Shown here piece after piece: positions 32,923 to 45,032 of a DNA stretch of 64,000 nt; position 1 is the stretch's first letter, and the number at the start of each line of letters is the position of its first letter. Under the pieces are notes generated by a model, which made no database searches, was not told where the DNA came from, and saw only the letters and a program-made list of their open reading frames with translations. Source of the DNA: Obelidium mucronatum (lineage: Eukaryota; Chytridiomycota; Chytridiomycetes; Chytridiales; Chytriomycetaceae); contig JAIVFH010000006.1 of NCBI GenBank assembly GCA_025765595.1, positions 62,001 through 126,000 on the forward strand, given 5' to 3'. The translations under genes were made by a program, and so were the position numbers.

Positions 32923-35746
32923 ATGGCATTCAGTGGGTTCCGCGAGTACATGCATGTCAAGCTGGACAAGCAGCAGAACCAAAACAAAGAATATGGCGCC
33001 GGTGTTGAGAGTACAGTGCTGGCGTCCATTGTATTGTGGTTCGACGGCTATCTGGGCAGCGAGTATAGTTTACTGGACATGAAGACTCTTTGTATTAAGC
33101 ATGGCGCTATCGTTAGCGATATTCTTACAACACGGTGTACTCATATTATAGCAGTGTCTCTGACTGACAGAAAGGTGACCAACCAAAGCTGTACCGATTA
33201 TCTACTAACTCAATTTGCCTGCTCAATTGAATCAAATACCAAGATTGAACTATGGAAGAATCGCCGTATTGTACAACCGGACTGGATTCTCGAGTCCATC
33301 AAGCAGAAAAAACTGCTTCCATGGTATAAGTTTGGAATCATTCAAAAGTCAAACGTGTCTCTCTTTGGATCTGTAAATTCCGTCTTACCTCCGTCAAATT
33401 CTGGAAATGGATCTAGTAGTGGGACTCAGACTCCATCTTCGAGCAAACTTCCAATCCATGACATTGCATTCCAAGTACCACAAGAAGTCAAGAATTACCT
33501 GAAAACAACCACACTCGAATCGAATCCTAACAGCACTGAGCTGTCGTCGATGACATCCGAAACTGCGCCAACCTCGCCTACAGTCCCTACACCACGACAT
33601 AAAACGCAGTTAAATAGGGAATCTACCGAATTCGCAGTTAAAAACTCCGCCACGGCAACTGGATTCCTTTCCAAATACTATCAATCTTCACGCTTATCGA
33701 AAATATCAAACTGGAAGAGCGACTTGCGGGATTACGTTATGCAACTACAACATGAAATGAAACAAGCTGAAAAAAATGGGAAGATAGTCTCTGGTATTGG
33801 AACAGCAAAGTTAAAGCTCAATAGCAACAAATCTGGTGAAAGCAACAGCAATTTAAAGACAATTATGCATATCGATATGGACTGCTTCTTCGCGTCAGTT
33901 GCACTGATAAGTCGCCCAGAATACAAATCGAAACCTATTGTTATTTGCCATTCCAAAGGAACTGGAGGCAGCTTTGACGCCCCCAATCAGACCGAAAGTA
34001 ACAACAATTCCACCAATAACAACAACAAACCAAACTCATACTCCACGTCCGAAATCGCATCTTGCAATTATGTATCGCGTAAATATGGTATCCGTAATGG
34101 AATGCTTCTGGGCCGTGCCCAGCAATTACTGGCACAAAACGCCGATGCCAAAGCCAACGGACACACTGTCTTGCTGTCCCTTCCTTACGAATTTGAAAGA
34201 TATGATGAAATCTCAAAGACTCTCTACAAGATTCTATGTGAATGTTGCGATGACATTATGGTTGTTTCTTGCGATGAGGCGTATATTGATGTCAGCAAGC
34301 AAGTACACCAACGGGGTCTGGGAGTCGAAATGGAGATTGCCAGAAACATTCGGGAACGCATTTTCAAAGAAACGGGGGGCTGCTGTGCCTCCATTGGTAT
34401 CGGGGAAAATATGGTTGTAGCAAGAGTGGCGACCAAAAAAGCCAAACCGGATGGCATCTGCTTATTAGTGGACCAAGAAGCAATGAAGAAGGAATTCTTG
34501 AATTTAAATGTGGACGATTTGCCTGGTGTTGGTTATGTAATGACGAAACAGATGGATGAAATGGGTATCAAAACTTGTGGAGATTTGGAGTTGCTCTCGT
34601 TGGGGGAGTGTAAGAAGCATTTCGGGGATGTTCATGGTTTGTTTTTGCCTGAATCACAATTTTCTATTGTGTTAACCCATGCCGTTATAAGGATTGAAGT
34701 TGTATCAATTCTGTCGAGGTATCGATAATCGGCCTTTGGAAAACAAAGCACGTCAGTCTGTTGGTGCCGAAGTGAATTGGGGAGTCCGATTCCAAACAAT
34801 GGATGAAGCACACGTGTTTCTTCGTGAACTTTCTCAAGAAGTCTATCAACGAATGGAAAAAACTGGCGTTCAGGGTCGCCATATGACCATGAAAGTTAAG
34901 AAAAAACTCTACGATGGTGAACCCACAAAGTTCTTGGGTTGTGGGCACTGTCAAGACATGTCCAAGTCAAAGACTGTTGAAGTTCCGTTTCGAGATGAAG
35001 ACGGATTATTTAAAGAGGCTTTGGGATTGTTCAAGGAGTTGGGTGTGTCAGCAACAGATCTGCGTGGAGTTGGAATCCATGTGTCCAAGCTAGTCAACAA
35101 GTCTGCAGCCATGAAGGGTCAAATCTTGCTCAATTTTGGCGCTGCAAAGCAAAGTAAGCCTGAAGATGCTGGATTTGCTCGCGAGGATTCGACCTCAATA
35201 CAGCAATCCCCAAAGCGGCGTCGTTTGGTGGAGCCTGAAGCTGCCTCTTGGTTTCCATCAGCCTCTCAAATCGATTGGAGTATTGTGGACAATTTGCCAG
35301 AAGAAATCAGGGCCGAAATCATGGCTATGAACAAGCCCCCCATAACAGACCCAATTCGACCAAGGCCGGATCAAGCAGCACCATCATTGCAACCACCGCC
35401 ACCACGTCATCAGCAAAAACCAGAAATGAAAGTACAAAACGTGGCGCATCCTCCAACCCTATTGGGTCGCCATTCCTTTGGTGATGTCAGAAAAGTCCTT
35501 CAAGATTGGGTAGATTCATCAGCAGAGCCAATGAAGCGTGATACTTCTCGAGTCAAAATGTATTTAAAATCACTTGTGGAAGCGTGGGAAAGCGAGAAAT
35601 GTCTGAACTTGTTGGCTTGTCTGGCCAGTTATGTTGAGAAGGAGCATGGACAGAGCAAAGGCTGGAAGGATGCATTGAAACAGATAAAAGAAGTTGTAAA
35701 TAGTGAGTTTATTAGAGAGTACGGAAGCAATGCAAAGTTCAAATAA
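32923..35746 (+). CDS. REV1: DNA repair protein REV1 (Y-family deoxycytidyl transferase)
   Basis: REV1 inserts dCMP opposite abasic sites and damaged G, and recruits other translesion polymerases. Exons 32923–34636 and 34692–35746 join at HG|LKLYQFCRGID. Domains: BRCT (about residues 20–140, ending RRIVQPDWILESIKQKKLLPW); a Ser/Thr-rich linker; the catalytic palm with IMHIDMDCFFASV, NYVSRKYGIRNGM and VSCDEAYIDVS (metal-binding acids); the thumb with DLPGVGYVM; the little-finger domain with GRHMTMKVKKKL; a ubiquitin-binding motif DWSIVDNLPEEIRAEI; and the REV1 C-terminal domain (DVRKVLQDWVD... to the end), which binds polymerase zeta. An Asn-rich insert lies inside the fingers. About 920 residues, within the family range. 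Confidence 0.97.
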
Positions 35747-35764
35747 AGTCTAGTTTTTCTTATC

Positions 35765-38700
35765 CTAAGTACTCTTAAGTCTGGCATCGGCTTTCAGTCT
35801 TGCATCCAGCTCAATGTACTTCTCAGGAGCAGCTTCCTTGTGCTATTGTGGGCATATTTTAGGCATCAATTTCGGCGATGTATATTCTGTTTACCTTAGC
35901 AAGACGTTTTTCTAGAATCTGGATTTTGAATAGCGAGTCATTGCAGAATTTGACATATTCATCCGTTTCTTCCACCGTCATAGAGTCTGCATTTCGAGAG
36001 TACGCTAACTGACGGCGCTGATATTCTGCCGTTACTTCCTCCAATCTGCCCTGAATAATGTTTGCCTTCTCAATGAGGCGCTCCTTCAGACTCTTCAAGC
36101 AAGCATCTTTAATGGCAACGGTTTCAGACCGACCAAGAGAATTTTGATTGGTCTGTTGATGTTGTTGGTAGGTTTAGTAGGACGATTTTGCAAATACGGG
36201 TGCACTTTACATAGTTAACCAAGAACGGAGACAAGTAATCCAAGTCCGCAGTTTTAGATTCTTCTTCTTCTCCCTTGTGGTTCTCTTTTTCTTCCTCATT
36301 GATGATTTTCTATGTTGTTGTTTTAGTGTGAGAATACACTTGTGATCAAAGCGATATTGCAAACCGTATTGTTACGAATTGTATCGTACACTGAAATCAC
36401 AAGTGATACGTCTTTTTCTTCTGCAGCTCTGGCTTGTAAGATCTCGGAAACTTCTCTGTCAGAGTTCTTGATTGATTGAATACAAGACTGCTCAGAGCGC
36501 ATTAGATTACACAGCTGTCCATAAAGATGTTGCTTCTTTGGGGGTTTGATGAGTTGATTCACCTGAGAAAACATGTGAGTGTGGTGAATTGTGAAGAGAT
36601 TAAAATCATCATTACTTCAAAACTAATAGGAGCTTCTAATGAGCTGGCTTTTTGATCAGCATTTGGTTTTTTAAATTCTCTGTAGGATGGAATTATTCGC
36701 CCGTCGTCCAAGTGATAGATCACTTTGATCTATCAATCACGTTTTGTTAATAAACAATCTGCAATTGATACTCTCATACCTTTTCCTCTTTTACAAAGTA
36801 TGTTTTCTTTGCCGGGTCTTCGTGCGCAGGAAGCTCTGTAAATTATAGGTGTAAATTGTAGGAGAATAAGAAAGGGTGTTGATACAAAAACAAAAAGACA
36901 ACCTCTGTTCCTCTCAAACTTTTCCGTCATTTTTGTTATCACTCTTCCATCTTTTGCATCATCAGACTATTGAATCACGGGTTAATGTTTGTGGCTCGCT
37001 AAAGCCTGACTTACATAGACATCGGATTGTTCGTAGGTGACGCTTCGATAAATAAGTTTATCTTCCCGCTCAATAAAGTACTCAATGACCTGGAAAGTTG
37101 ATTTTTGGACAGTTGAATAAGGTCGTTAATTATTTTATGTGCTTTTTACCTTGTTTTGCGCTTGTACCCTCTTCATCAATCCGTCCGAACGAGACGTTGG
37201 GAAAAAGTGAATTTCAGTTGTGCTACCTTCAATAATGATATGTTCTTTCAAGCCATGCTGGCGACCAGGATCGAAAAACTCATGAACTTTTCCAGTATAC
37301 GGAATCCGAATTCTCTCTCGCAATTTGTCCCTGTACCCATTTTCTGTAAGAAACAAAAACGAAACAAAAACAAGATTCTAAACTAAAGTGCTGCATACTT
37401 TCTGTTACTGAATAACTCTCGAATTTCTCCATAGAATTCCCTTGCCTCTTCAGCAAAGAATGTGTAACGAGAAATCATTCCATCCATTCGATGATACTCA
37501 GCAAACGTTTCGACTCTTGCATTACGGTAAAGCATTGTTTTGCTTCCCGAAGGACACTTGGATTCAAATTGTTCTTTGGTGATTGTGATTCGATCAACCC
37601 AGGATGGAGGCAAATCCAAAATCTCCAGATTTTCATCTTCATTTTCCTCGTCATCATCGGATACATTGTCTTCGTTTTTATCGCCTGATTTACTGCCCAT
37701 AGCTCCAGGTTGAGTGTTGTCAAGCAAAACAAATTCCCATTTGGAGTTGTCTCCCAGATCAAATTGGATACCCTTTCAAAAATGACAAGATTAGCGCATG
37801 TAATAATGTCGGATGTCATCCCCACCTTCAAACCATCGTAGCACACTTGCATGTTAACCCAATAGTTTGTGGAGCTAAAAACGCTTTCGACTCCGAGATA
37901 GTTTTCATTGTCTGTAGAATATATTCTTCCGGTGGATGATTCTAGTCGGGCAATTCAGTGTTTTTCTAAAACTTCCCAAAAAACGAACCAATGAAGAAAG
38001 CTTCGGCAATTTCCCTCTTTCCTGGCAAAACCATGACCCAAGCATGAATTCGGAGACCTTTTAATTCGTCATCATCTTCAATTAATCGCTGGGTAGGTTG
38101 GCTTTTTGTTCAGAAACGTCACGCAATTACAAGGGAAAAACTCACCGCTTTCTCTTTTTCCAATGCAATACGCTTATTCTCCAGTTCTTTCAAGGCATGA
38201 GCCTTAGATTTTTCCTCTTGACTGATCATAAAGTGACTCTTTAACATTCTTGGGGGCTTCATTTTGTATTTTGAGTTTTGATTGTCAGTTTGCTGGGAAT
38301 TGTTTGTCGATTCATCCTTTTTCTCATTAGTCATTCCAGTTGGAGATGGAATTCCAATTATATCAGAGTCCGTCTTTGTCTCATCGACAATTGTGATGTC
38401 TCGCGTTGCATACCCAGAAACAACATATGCATCGTAACCAAATCCACGTAGAAGGGAAACCAAAAGAACAGAGTAATCAAAGCAGTTTCCACATTGTACT
38501 TTAAGCGTATATGTTGGAGATGGAAGTTTCGAAGGCTGTATTTTTTTTTTCTCGTCAAGTTTCTTAAAGGAGGGAAATTATGCTTACCAATTCATGCGGA
38601 GGATCCAGCGGTTCATATGTGAGGTAATCTGCTATAAATTTAGCACAACTTCGATAGTCATAGAGCTCTTTGAAGGCTGGTTGCGTGGGCCTGATCGACG

Positions 38701-39237
38701 TGCACACGAATTTCTGAAAAACAGTCCGTTTTAACGTTCAAGCAGGAGGAATAATAGATTCATACCTTAACATCAAACTCGTTAAAAGGGCAAAGGAAAA
38801 GATCCTTTCTGCCTGGATACAACTGTACGTATTGTCGGTTGAAATTTTCCACGTACTGCAATACTATAGTCTCCTTCTTTGAACACGTATAATACGAAGG
38901 CCTGACTTTTGATTTGTCGAGAAGCTGCTGCTGTAAGGCTTTCTTCCGCTTCTCTTTCTGCTCCAGGTAAAACTGTTCGTGAGCATCCCCATCATTCGCG
39001 TCGGAATGTGGAGTGATTCCAGCTGGTAGGAGCTCATTTAAAATGTTTCGAACAGTGTCAGTAGCAGCGAGGGTGGTCCATACCGTTGGCGGCGGGCTCG
39101 CCTTGATCATCTACTTCAACAGCTTCAGCAGACTCGACCTCCACTGCAGGCGCCAGTGTATTTTCGTTTGTTTCATCTGTAGAGAGTGGCTGCTCAACGA
39201 CCACTATCTCTTGGGGAGCTTGTTCCACGTCTGCCAT
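35765..39237 (-). CDS. DRC7: Dynein regulatory complex subunit 7 (CCDC135-like)
   Basis: DRC7 is part of the nexin–dynein regulatory complex of motile 9+2 axonemes. The start at 39237 (MADVEQAPQEIVVVEQPL) gives an acidic N-terminus; a 61-base intron joins AAN to AGITPHSDANDGD. Family blocks follow: FNRQYVQLYPGRKDLFLCPFNE, FIADYLTYEPLDPPHEL, LPSPTYTLKVQCGNCFDYSVLL (the transglutaminase-like Cys region), LLRGFGYDAYVVSGYATRD, then NVTIGPPNWE-like and YFEDEHY-like regions spread over many exons, and a coiled-coil C-terminus ending YIELDARLKADARLKST. At least 12 short introns. The gene shows that the organism builds motile flagella at some stage. The stop is 19 bases from the REV1 stop. Confidence 0.9.
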
Positions 39238-39297
39238 TCAAAGGAATAAAAAATATGTGACAATTCTTCAATCTTCATTTGAACCATGCACACCAAT

Positions 39298-41582
39298 TCA
39301 ACGCCGCCCACTATCCCTGCGATCATAATCGCGATCACGATTACGGTCACTTCCACCACGATCACGATCACTTCCACGGTCGCGTCGATCGTAATCTCGG
39401 TGGCGGTCGTCTCGGCTATCCCCAGCCCTACCCCGATCTCGCTCTCTGCCAGAGTCTCTGCCAAAGTCTCTGCCAGAGTCTCTACCAATACTTCGAAACT
39501 CCTTCCCTGAATCATCGCGTTTCTTGTATTTATCAGCTACGGCAGAGGGATCCCGTGGATCTATTGCATTGCCATCCATTTAACTGATGAACTTTGAACT
39601 CAAAACCAAGAACGCACCAAAGTAAGAATAGTCATCAGCAATGGGGGCATAGACGTTCGCAGGATCTTTTCGAAAATGCAGCTTGTGGTTGAACCAGCTG
39701 CACCAGAAAAATGTTAGAAGCAACTCATGCTCAAACATACTCATGCTCAAACATGTCAACATACCCGCTATCGTCATCGTCTTCCCCAAGATCATCATCA
39801 TCCCTCTTGCAGGACTTACAATCCGCTAATCCATGAAGATCGCAAACAATCTCTTCTTTTTCTTTTGATGGTTTCGTATCAACCGGTTGCGACAGTTTGT
39901 CTTTGAAGGCCGCCAGACTCTTCAACACATCAGAATCATCAGCTCCACCCTTCTGTCGTTTTCCCATAATCGCTTTTCCCTTGTACTGTGCACGAAATTC
40001 TTCAAGCGGATTCAATGGCTTTGCGTCTTTCTTTGAAGACGAGGCATTGGATTTGCGGGACGCGTCCATTTGTCGAAGTTCATTCTGAACTCTTTCGATT
40101 TCAGCACGAACAGATGATCTTGAAGAACAAAAAAAAAGTCAAAAGTAGATTCAAAAAAGTCACAATCAAAAAACACTTACACTTTATCCGAACCACCAGC
40201 CCCTTTCGCATCCGCAAGCTTTTGTTTTACAGCTTCCATGACTTTATCACGCTGCGCTCGCTCGTCCGCCGAATCATCATCGCTATCCTCCTCATCAGTC
40301 TCATCATCCCAGACTCTTTTGGCAGGAACAGTAACGGTGTCAGATTTCTTGGGGGCTTCTGATGCCGCTTTTGCCACAGCGCGTTTGAGCTCCTCTTTCG
40401 ATGCGATTGCTTCCTTACTGAGTCGACTGTCCTCCAACAAATCATGACTGCTCGCGATTTTCTTTTTCGATGATTTGAATTCTACTTCTTCAGATGCTGC
40501 TTCATCCCCAAATGACAGCAGGTTCAGTTTTCTTTGGAGGATTTGGTCAGAATTCCAGCTGAAATAAAAATATAAAAAACGAGACAAAGCACTTACTTTT
40601 TACCCTTTTTAACATCCTTGTTAGCTTCCCGTTCTGCTTTCAGCTTTTCTTCGGCTAGTTTTGCAGCCCGTTCCAGCGCTGTTGTCCGCGGCTCGATATC
40701 ATCGAATGGATTATACACGACATCAACACTGTTGATTTTGATTGGGTACAGAGGTCTTTCATCCTCATTCACTTCCACCTCGCCGATTTCTAAAAGATTG
40801 TAAATGGTATCTCCGACAATCTGTTTCCAACATGACAATGTTTAACTCCAAAATTTAAAAACCAAAAAAGAAATGCAAAAATAAAAAAAAACCTTTCCAA
40901 AGATTGTATTCTTTCGATTCAGTTCTTCCGTCTTATCGAGAGTAAAAAAGAATTGCGACTTGTTTGTGTGACGACCCGTGTTTGCCATTGCTAGTAATCC
41001 ACGATGCGAGAAACGGATACGGGAATGGAATTCATCTTCGAACGGTTCGCCGTATATTGATTCTCCCCCAAGCCCGGTGCCTTCCAAAATCAAAAATTGT
41101 AAGTGTGTTTGGGGGGGTTAATTGCGTGTTTTGTGCTTGTTCACCTGTTGGATCGCCTCCCTGTGCAATGAACCCCTTCACAATTCGATGGAAAACTGTT
41201 TCATCGTAGTACCCTTCCATGCTATCAAAGAAAAACTGTCGTTCAGACAACTGAGGAACCTCTGTTTTGTTTTGAGGGCACCCCAGTTTTTTTTTTTTCA
41301 ATACCATAGCTGCACAAAGTTCCTCGTCGCTTTCGGAGCTTCTTTTGGCCATAACTTTTGGTTTTTTTTTTGTGGGAGAGGGATACCAATTAGTTGTTTG
41401 GTACAGCTATAGTTGAGCTCTTACTTCAACTTCCAAATCGCCCATACTAGTTTTGAGAACAACCTTGCCCTGTTATAGAGAATAATGCAGTACAAAATAG
41501 TATAGGAATTAGGTATAGATGGCAATCGCGAATGCGGTGTTCATGCCTTTGTGGGCGGTTCGGTAACATAGGCGTATGACAT
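39298..41582 (-). CDS. CWC27: Spliceosome-associated cyclophilin CWC27
   Basis: CWC27 is a cyclophilin-type protein of the Bact spliceosome. The N-terminus needs small exons: 41582–41547 ([12 protein letters not shown]), 41469–41425, 41354–41305 and 41221–41145, which together read [20 protein letters not shown], then [22 protein letters not shown]. The first intron starts with GC instead of GT. Then come [41 protein letters not shown] and NPFDDIEPR, the family's cyclophilin end. The tail has [17 protein letters not shown] and [11 protein letters not shown], as in human CWC27, acid-rich repeats, [11 protein letters not shown], and [15 protein letters not shown]. It closes with an unusual Arg-Asp-Ser-rich tail ([20 protein letters not shown] and more) resembling splicing-factor RS/RD domains. 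It lies 60 bases upstream of DRC7 on the same strand. Confidence 0.93.
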
Positions 41583-41680
41583 TTTTGAGACAAAAGAAAT
41601 GGATAAATAGAAAACAAGAAATTTAAATCACATTTATTCAAACTTATTTCTCTTTTATACCTTCCATAAAAAATCATAAA

Positions 41681-44005
41681 TCATTTAGTCACCTTCAACG
41701 CCGATCTCGACGGTGAAAAGGGTGGCAATTCAATTGGAATCATCCCGATCGGTAAACGCCTGTCATATGTTTTCACAGTGTTGTTCTCCAACTTTAAAAC
41801 AATGCCTCGTTTTTTCACTAGAGAATTTGTCAGGTCATTATTCCAAAACATTCACCGAAAAGGATTGCCCTCACCTTGCGGCTTTTCAATGACCGGCTTT
41901 TCAACTTCAACGACCTCATCCATTTTACCTGACCTTTTTGCTTCCAGAGCTCTCAATTTCAACTCCTTGCAAGAAAAGGGACAACAGTCAATCACAATAC
42001 CACACACCCACAACACAATATTAAACAAACGCACTACCTTGATTTCAGCAGCTGTAGCTTTAATCTTTAAAGGCCTTGCATTCTTTTCCGTGTTGATCTT
42101 GGTCGCGATCGCCACAGCTTGCGGTTTCAATTGGGCAAGACTGTCGGCGACTTGACTCAATTTTACTCTCTTTGGAGGAGACTCTTTCAATTCTTCGGCA
42201 GCAGCAGTAGATGATGTGGTGGTGGCGGTGCTGTTTTCTACTTCATTGGCGAGGGCCGCAGGAGTTGAGACCGCTTCCTCGGCTGGACGCTTCAGATTCC
42301 GTTTCTTGGTCTCCTTTTTGGGCGATGCTTCCGCCATGACTACTTCTGGGGTGCTTTGATTTGATGGTGAAGAAGAGACAGAAGAAGATGCAGCAGCAGC
42401 AGCAGCAGCAACAGAAGCGGCTTGTGTCTTTCCAGCAGCCTTGGCTTCTTTGGACTTTACAGAAACTGGGATTTTTGTTTCCTTTGCTTTAATGGGTGCG
42501 ACTGATTTAGTGGAGGCAGAAGGTTTCTCCTCCTCAAGTGCTGCTGTGACAGGAGGGGTGGGGGGAGTTGAGACAGGGGCCTTTCCGCTGAATAGAGGTC
42601 TAAGACCCACTTGAACAACAGGTTGAACTCCTTTCTGGATTCCCAAAATTAAAGATGGAAGAGCATTTGTTTTTAGAAGGCAAGAATCCATAAAACTATG
42701 AATAAAAAAAAAAACTGTACCACATCTTCTACTTTGACTCCACCTTCCTTAAAAAATCGAGAACAAATCAAGTTCAAGGACTTTCTGTTTTTAAACAGAG
42801 TTGTATCGACATCAATCAATTTGTAAATCTCTTGGCAGATACGTGTGTTGTTCAATTGCACAGCGAATTCCTTCTTTTCCGGTTCATCTTCGTAACGGAC
42901 TGGAGAGGAGGAGACAGTATAAATGCTTAGTTAATTTTCGAAAAGAAAAATAATAAAACAGACGCTGCGAGGTATGTTATACGCACCATTGTTGTCGAGT
43001 ACATCCACAACCTTTCCAAACATTTCTTCCAGCTTGTCGACATAAATTTTGTTTGTCGTTGTAGCAAATGCTTTAATAAAAGGCGACAGCAATGTTACGC
43101 CAACTTCGGTGGGAAGCTAACATCGTTTTGTTTGAATTTGAGGGCGATTGGAAGTCAAAAATTATACATACCTCTTCCTTGGCGAATCCATTGTTCATTT
43201 CGTCCAAATAAACTTCAGCAGTATGGTACTTGAGGGAATGTGGAACTCGAACGTTGTTGGAACTGTTTGGACAGTTCTTTTTTAGTCAACAACCCACACT
43301 TCGCCAACACACAAACAAAAAGACAGCTGGAAATACCTGACGGGCCCCTCTTCCAACAACGCAACATATTGATTCACAAGATCTTCATCGAAATCGCATT
43401 TTTCAAGCAATTTGAAGGAATGGCGATGGAAGTTTCGCAACAGATTGTAAAACTTGTCCAATCTAATTGACGGGGCAGGTAGAAAAAAATAAAAAGTCAA
43501 TTGTGCAAAAAGAATCCCCCATATCATGTTTTTAAAATCAAACCTCAAACGATCCAATCCAGGCCATTCCAAAATAATGATTTTCCAAAACGCTTGAATA
43601 TACAACACTGCCTTTTCGGTATCCAAGTCCAATATGATTCCAGCAAGTTTTTCCGCTAATTCGTGTTGAATCAATGTTTTATCCGACATCCAGTAGCCTA
43701 TTGTTCATCAATCGTTGTTGAGACCATTGGTTGAATGTTGAGCCCCAAAAAAAGTACTTACAATAGAATAGCCCCTTCCACAACTTGGTCATTGTCAACA
43801 GATCCATATCATTGGCTTGAACCAGCCACTCTGACAGAGCTTTAACAGCCTTGTCTCTGACACTCTTGTCTACGTAGAAGACAAAGATCCATTTTTCAGC
43901 CACAGTCCATCATTACCCGTCGAAATCCGACACTCCCATCCACTATTCACCTGTGTGCGCAAGGTTTTTACCGAAGCCTCCGCCAGTTGCTGCCGTTGTG
44001 GTCAT
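41681..44005 (-). CDS. RRP1: Ribosomal RNA processing protein 1 (Nop52 family)
   Basis: RRP1/Nop52 acts in the nucleolus on pre-60S particles (27S rRNA processing). The start at 44005 reads MTTTAATGGGFGKNLAHT, joined by introns to DKSVRDKAVKALSEWLV and to LWKGLFYCYWMSDKTLIQHEL, the family signature. Further exons give FWKIIILEWPGLDRLR, DKFYNLLRNFHRHSFKLL and LVNQYVALLEEGPV, then a long Lys/Ser/Ala-rich tail with EEKPSAST and KRNLKRPAEE stretches. The final exon (to 41681) reads VKKRGIVLKLENNTVKTYDR and SRSALKVTK, like the C-terminal conserved motif of Nop52 proteins. It is head-to-head with SNU23, only 48 bases between starts. Confidence 0.92.
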
Positions 44006-44053
44006 TTCGAATTTTTAAATACAAGAAAAAAAAAGAAAGAAAGAAAATCAATA
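44006..44053. promoter_or_regulatory. 48-bp divergent promoter RRP1/SNU23
   Basis: Only 48 bases, A/G-rich (AAAAAAAAGAAAGAAAGAAAAT), separate the two start codons. The 5' UTRs must be minimal or overlapping. Confidence 0.5.
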
Positions 44054-45002
44054 ATGTCAGGAAAGAGCTTCTGTATGTACAAAGCATCTTAGTGTGCACA
44101 CACAAGTATTCCAAAAAAAACCCAGTTAGATGGATAAGAATACTTATAATCATACTAAACAGACGCTGGGGCGGCTCCTGGTGGAGACACGGGATTCAGA
44201 AAGACTTGGGATAAGGACGAATACGCAAAGAAAGCCCGCGAGCGAGAAGAAAGTATGGAGAAGACACACCAAAGAAGACTTGTTTCGATTATGTCTTATT
44301 GATATGCCGTGTCTTGATCTCACTCAGATGCTGGAAAGAAGTCCAAGAAGGACGAGAAAGCCAAAGAGCCAGAGTCGCTGTTGAAACAACGTGAAGGCGC
44401 TATCGACTTTAGCGCTACAGTTAATAAGACTCAGATGGTGAATGCACAAGGCGGCGCAGCTGGACAAGGTGGCTTCTTTTGTGAAGCGTGTAATATCACC
44501 TGCAAGGACAATATCAATTGGCTGGACCATCTCAATGGAAACAAACGTATGTGATTTGGAAAGTTTATGGATTCATTCTCTGGGGTTGTGTGGGGCTACC
44601 CCAACTTATGTTATCTTGTTCCAGATCTCAAGAATATTGGGCAGAGCAATAAGGTCGCTCGTAGCACTGCAGAAGAAGTTGCAGCAAGGATAGCACTGCT
44701 GACCAAGAAACGGAAAGAGCCCGTTCAGGAATTCAGTGCGTACTCAAAAGCTCCTTTAAATGTGCAGCAACGATTCCACGTTATTAATTTGAGTATTTTT
44801 ACTTTAAATTAATGCAGATCTCGAGGAGCGCGTGACGCGGGCGCAGGAGGAGGAGGCGGCGGCCAAGGCGGCGCGCAAGGAGGAGAAGCGGCGCCGCAAA
44901 GAAGAAAAAAAGCAGGAAAAGCAGGACGCGGCGCAGCAGGAAGCGGACGTTGATGTAGCTTCGCTGATGGGGTTTGGCGGGTTTGGCACGTCCAAGAAGT
45001 AA
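44054..45002 (+). CDS. ZMAT2: U4/U6.U5 tri-snRNP zinc-finger protein SNU23/ZMAT2
   Basis: A spliceosomal protein of the B complex. The short first exon (MSGKSF, 44054 to about 44072) joins at 44161 to AGAAPGGDTGFRKTWDKDEY with AKKARERE; then come GKKSKKDEKAKEPESLLKQR, EGAIDFSATVNKTQMV and the C2H2 finger FFCEACNITCKDNINWLDH. This closes with LNGNKHLKNIGQSNKVARST, followed by EERVTRAQEEE and the conserved end LMGFGGFGTSKK. This order is exactly that of ZMAT2. The first-exon choice is inferred from GTATGT..CAG and reading frame. The last exon is GC-rich and highly charged. Stop at 45000–45002, with the next gene's ATG 30 bases on. Confidence 0.92.
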
Positions 45003-45032
45003 ACGCTTTTCTTCTTTTTTGTCCAAATAATA

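Noticed and set aside
39204..39587. Plus/minus frames rich in His-Asp or Thr-Ile near 39.3 kb
   Set aside because: Shadows of the repetitive CWC27 RD-rich exon.
41032..41352. Open frame starting [16 protein letters not shown] in the CWC27 region
   Set aside because: The same bases in another frame, joined by three short introns, give the conserved cyclophilin sequence [17 protein letters not shown] and [12 protein letters not shown], so this frame is a shadow across exon and intron.
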